Part shown: in pieces, positions 62,346 to 64,000 of the stretch | Layout of the letters: each line of letters opens with the position of its first letter | Numbering within the stretch: the stretch's first letter is position 1 | Origin: Aquimarina megaterium XH134 | GTDB lineage: Bacteria > Bacteroidota > Bacteroidia > Flavobacteriales > Flavobacteriaceae | Reading direction: 5' to 3' | Length of the DNA stretch: 64,000 nt | Assembly: GCF_000520975.1 (NCBI RefSeq) | Contig: NZ_JACB01000033.1 | Coordinates: forward strand, 1-64,000 | The notes under the pieces: model-generated | The model's database searches: none | Seen by the model: the letters and a program-made list of their open reading frames with translations, nothing else | What the model was told of the DNA's origin: nothing | Translations under genes and position numbers: made by a program

Positions 62346-63911
62346 TTATATTGAAAGTTGTACAGGTGATAGACCAATGGCTTTATGTTGCCCAAGAAAG
62401 TGCTTGGCTGCAATTTCTTGAAAAGTTTTAAAATCTTGATATATAAGTATTATGTTACTTATATCCTTAGTTGGTAATACTCTCAAAACATATGGGTTAC
62501 CAAACAAATATAAAGTTACATTTTTTGTCTTACTTAGTTTTTCTATAGTTTGCTGCGTTTTTGGATCTATACCAAACTCATGCATGGGTTTTATTGAGGG
62601 AGGAAATAATGCTATAAGAATGTTATTGCTAGAAATGGTAGTAGAGAAAGGCAAAGTATACTTCATTTTGGTAAACTGTTTTGATCTACTAATTTCTTCA
62701 AAAAAAGTACAGTCTTCACTATTTCCTATTACTACAGCTTCAAAATCTTGGATATTAAATTTTTCAAAACTTTCTTTATCCGATTTATAATGGGTAAGAG
62801 ATGCTTTGGCGATGCTATTATTTAAAGAAGTAGCTTTTTTAGAATCAAAAGTAGGATTCGAGATATTTTTTTTAAATGTATCTTTTTTCAGTTTTTGAAC
62901 TCTTGTAAAACTTTCTTCAATTTGCTGGTCAGTTGCATTTTTTTCTATGGTATGAATACCTTCTGCTACATGTTCTGCAAAACATAGAATATCATTACCA
63001 GCATCAAATGCTTTCCACTCTAACATTCCTTTTTCGGGATATAACTTAGAAACACTATGCATATTAAGGGCGTCAGAAATAACAGCACCTTCAAAACCTA
63101 ATTCATTTCTTAATACTCCTTTAATAATATCTTTTGACAAAGTAGCTGATATATCTTTTCCGTTCGTTAAAGAAGGTACGGCCAGATGCCCGATCAAAAT
63201 ACTATCAATTCCTGATGCTATTGCTTTTATAAATGGATACAGTTCTTCATCAAATAATTCTTGTCGAGATTTGGAGATTACCGGAAGTCCAAGATGCGAA
63301 TCTACAGCAGTATCCCCATGTCCTGGGAAATGCTTAAAACAACCTAGTACTCCTGAAGCTTTAAGCCCTTTGTATAATGCTAAAGATTTAAGAGTAACCT
63401 GTTCTTTGTTTTCACCAAAAGAGCGATAACCAATTACAGGGTTATTGGGATTGACATTAATATCGGCCACTGGAGCTAAATTAAGATGAATTCCTATACT
63501 TTTAAGATCATTTCCTATGTATTTTCCTACTTCAGTAATCAAATTTGACTGATCCTCGGGGATCGCTCCTAATGTTATAGCATAAGGATATTGAGGAGTA
63601 TTCTCGACTCGCATAGCCAAACCCCATTCTGCATCAATACTAATGAGTAGTGGAGTAGGAGCGATGTTTTGATAATGTGTTATAAGTTCTGCAAGTCGCT
63701 TAGCACTATTTTCATTTCGAATAACTTTTTTCTTACCTTCAAAATTAGTAGCAGCACTAGCTCTACTATGAAAAAAGGTAAGTCCTCCTACTTTGTAATC
63801 TAGTATTAATTTTTCAACTTCTTTTATTTCCTGATCTGTATCGTTAATAAATGCAGCAGGAAAGAAAAACTGACCAATTTTTTCGGTTTTAGAAAGGTTG
63901 GATAGATTCAT
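62346..63911 (-). CDS. GH3 family beta-N-acetylhexosaminidase (NagZ-like)
   Basis: A 521-aa glycoside hydrolase family 3 protein. The N-terminal barrel carries IDAEWGLAMRV, NLAPVADINVNPNNPVIG, KHFPGHGDTAVDSHLG (the His general acid/base loop of NagZ-type enzymes) and GAVISDALNMHSV with the Asp nucleophile. A further domain of about 170 residues follows, longer than classic NagZ. No signal peptide is seen, so it probably acts in the cytosol, releasing GlcNAc from muropeptides for the AnmK next door. Confidence 0.9.
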   Translation of the reverse strand: MNLSNLSKTEKIGQFFFPAAFINDTDQEIKEVEKLILDYKVGGLTFFHSRASAATNFEGKKKVIRNENSAKRLAELITHYQNIAPTPLLISIDAEWGLAMRVENTPQYPYAITLGAIPEDQSNLITEVGKYIGNDLKSIGIHLNLAPVADINVNPNNPVIGYRSFGENKEQVTLKSLALYKGLKASGVLGCFKHFPGHGDTAVDSHLGLPVISKSRQELFDEELYPFIKAIASGIDSILIGHLAVPSLTNGKDISATLSKDIIKGVLRNELGFEGAVISDALNMHSVSKLYPEKGMLEWKAFDAGNDILCFAEHVAEGIHTIEKNATDQQIEESFTRVQKLKKDTFKKNISNPTFDSKKATSLNNSIAKASLTHYKSDKESFEKFNIQDFEAVVIGNSEDCTFFEEISRSKQFTKMKYTLPFSTTISSNNILIALFPPSIKPMHEFGIDPKTQQTIEKLSKTKNVTLYLFGNPYVLRVLPTKDISNIILIYQDFKTFQEIAAKHFLGQHKAIGLSPVQLSI

Positions 63912-63924
63912 TATTCGTATTAAT

Positions 63925-64000
63925 TTAATTTTTGTCTTTCTTTCCGTAGGTAGCAGGATATTGAATGTATCGAGTAAGGATAATACCAGGAATTGCAGCA
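63925..64000 (-). CDS. C-terminal fragment of a gene entering from the right edge
   Basis: The minus-strand frame ending in TAA at 63927-63925 reads about 24 residues: IPGIILTRYIQYPATYGK, then KDKN at the end. It looks like a coding tail by composition and stops 14 bp before the NagZ-like start, but it is too short to name. Confidence 0.35.
   Translation of the reverse strand, partial: AAIPGIILTRYIQYPATYGKKDKN

Noticed and set aside
1..64000. tRNA, rRNA, CRISPR arrays, insertion sequences, prophage, defence islands
   Set aside because: I looked through the intergenic regions and the coding content and found nothing that supports any of these.

Overview
The window looks like chromosomal DNA of a marine-type Flavobacteriaceae (Bacteroidota), plausibly Aquimarina or a close relative (inference from gene content). 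The evidence is the low GC content, a SusC/SusD pair, the gliding protein GldI, FecI/FecR/TonB-receptor signalling, DUF3810, DUF5683 and DUF6122 proteins, a very long signal peptidase I, and promoters of the Bacteroidota type (TTTG, about 19-20 nt, TAnnTTTG). I saw no tRNA, rRNA, CRISPR array, insertion sequence or phage gene.

Layout. 1-6.2 kb: a partial DUF3810 gene, the dipeptidase pepD, then single small accessory genes (NTF2-like, lipoprotein, SRPBCC, GNAT, DUF2867). 6.4-9 kb: an ABC transporter/GntR (YtrA-type) operon with a palindromic operator just after its promoter, ending in a GIN-domain protein. 9-13.2 kb: membrane proteins (two DUF4386, one unknown, one DUF2306) that share a near-identical leader before the start codon, then a divergent acyl-CoA dehydrogenase-like gene. 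13.2-16.7 kb: ECF sigma, anti-sigma, small membrane protein and serine hydrolase. 16.7-19.4 kb: nrnA-gldI-PPIase operon. 19.5-21.2 kb: PhoD-like phosphatase and ndk. 21.2-34.6 kb: a surface-signalling and nutrient-uptake block with a C1B peptidase, FecA-type receptor, FecR, FecI-type sigma, two Cys-rich lipoproteins and SusD/SusC. 34.7-43.4 kb: thioesterase, DUF721, recF, a TPR protein, ribH, then a mutL-rhomboid-rhomboid-EEP operon. 43.4-49.9 kb: the conserved parA-parB-DUF5683-dapB-lepB-WbqC-DUF6122 run. 50-55 kb: a dienoyl-CoA-reductase-like SDR and two tandem plug/TPR proteins. 55-64 kb: methylmalonyl-CoA mutase subunits separated by two secreted ORFan paralogs, a DivIC-like protein, udk, and the anmK/NagZ-like wall-recycling pair.

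The strongest new signals are regulatory. The sequence GGTAGGGTAA, exactly 13 nt, then CGTT occurs in front of fecR and in front of both Cys-rich lipoprotein genes, while the sigma gene itself has a perfect housekeeping promoter. This suggests a self-contained FecI-type sigma regulon linking the receptor to two surface lipoproteins that flank SusCD. Separately, GCAAC, 16 nt, TGTCTAATC occurs in front of the other ECF sigma gene and the small membrane gene after its anti-sigma, implying a second autoregulated ECF circuit. Other items of interest are the shared leader AATCAAAAAACG, TonB-plug proteins without a barrel, and the ORFan pair inside the mutase locus.

All functions are assigned by reading motifs; no database search was run.
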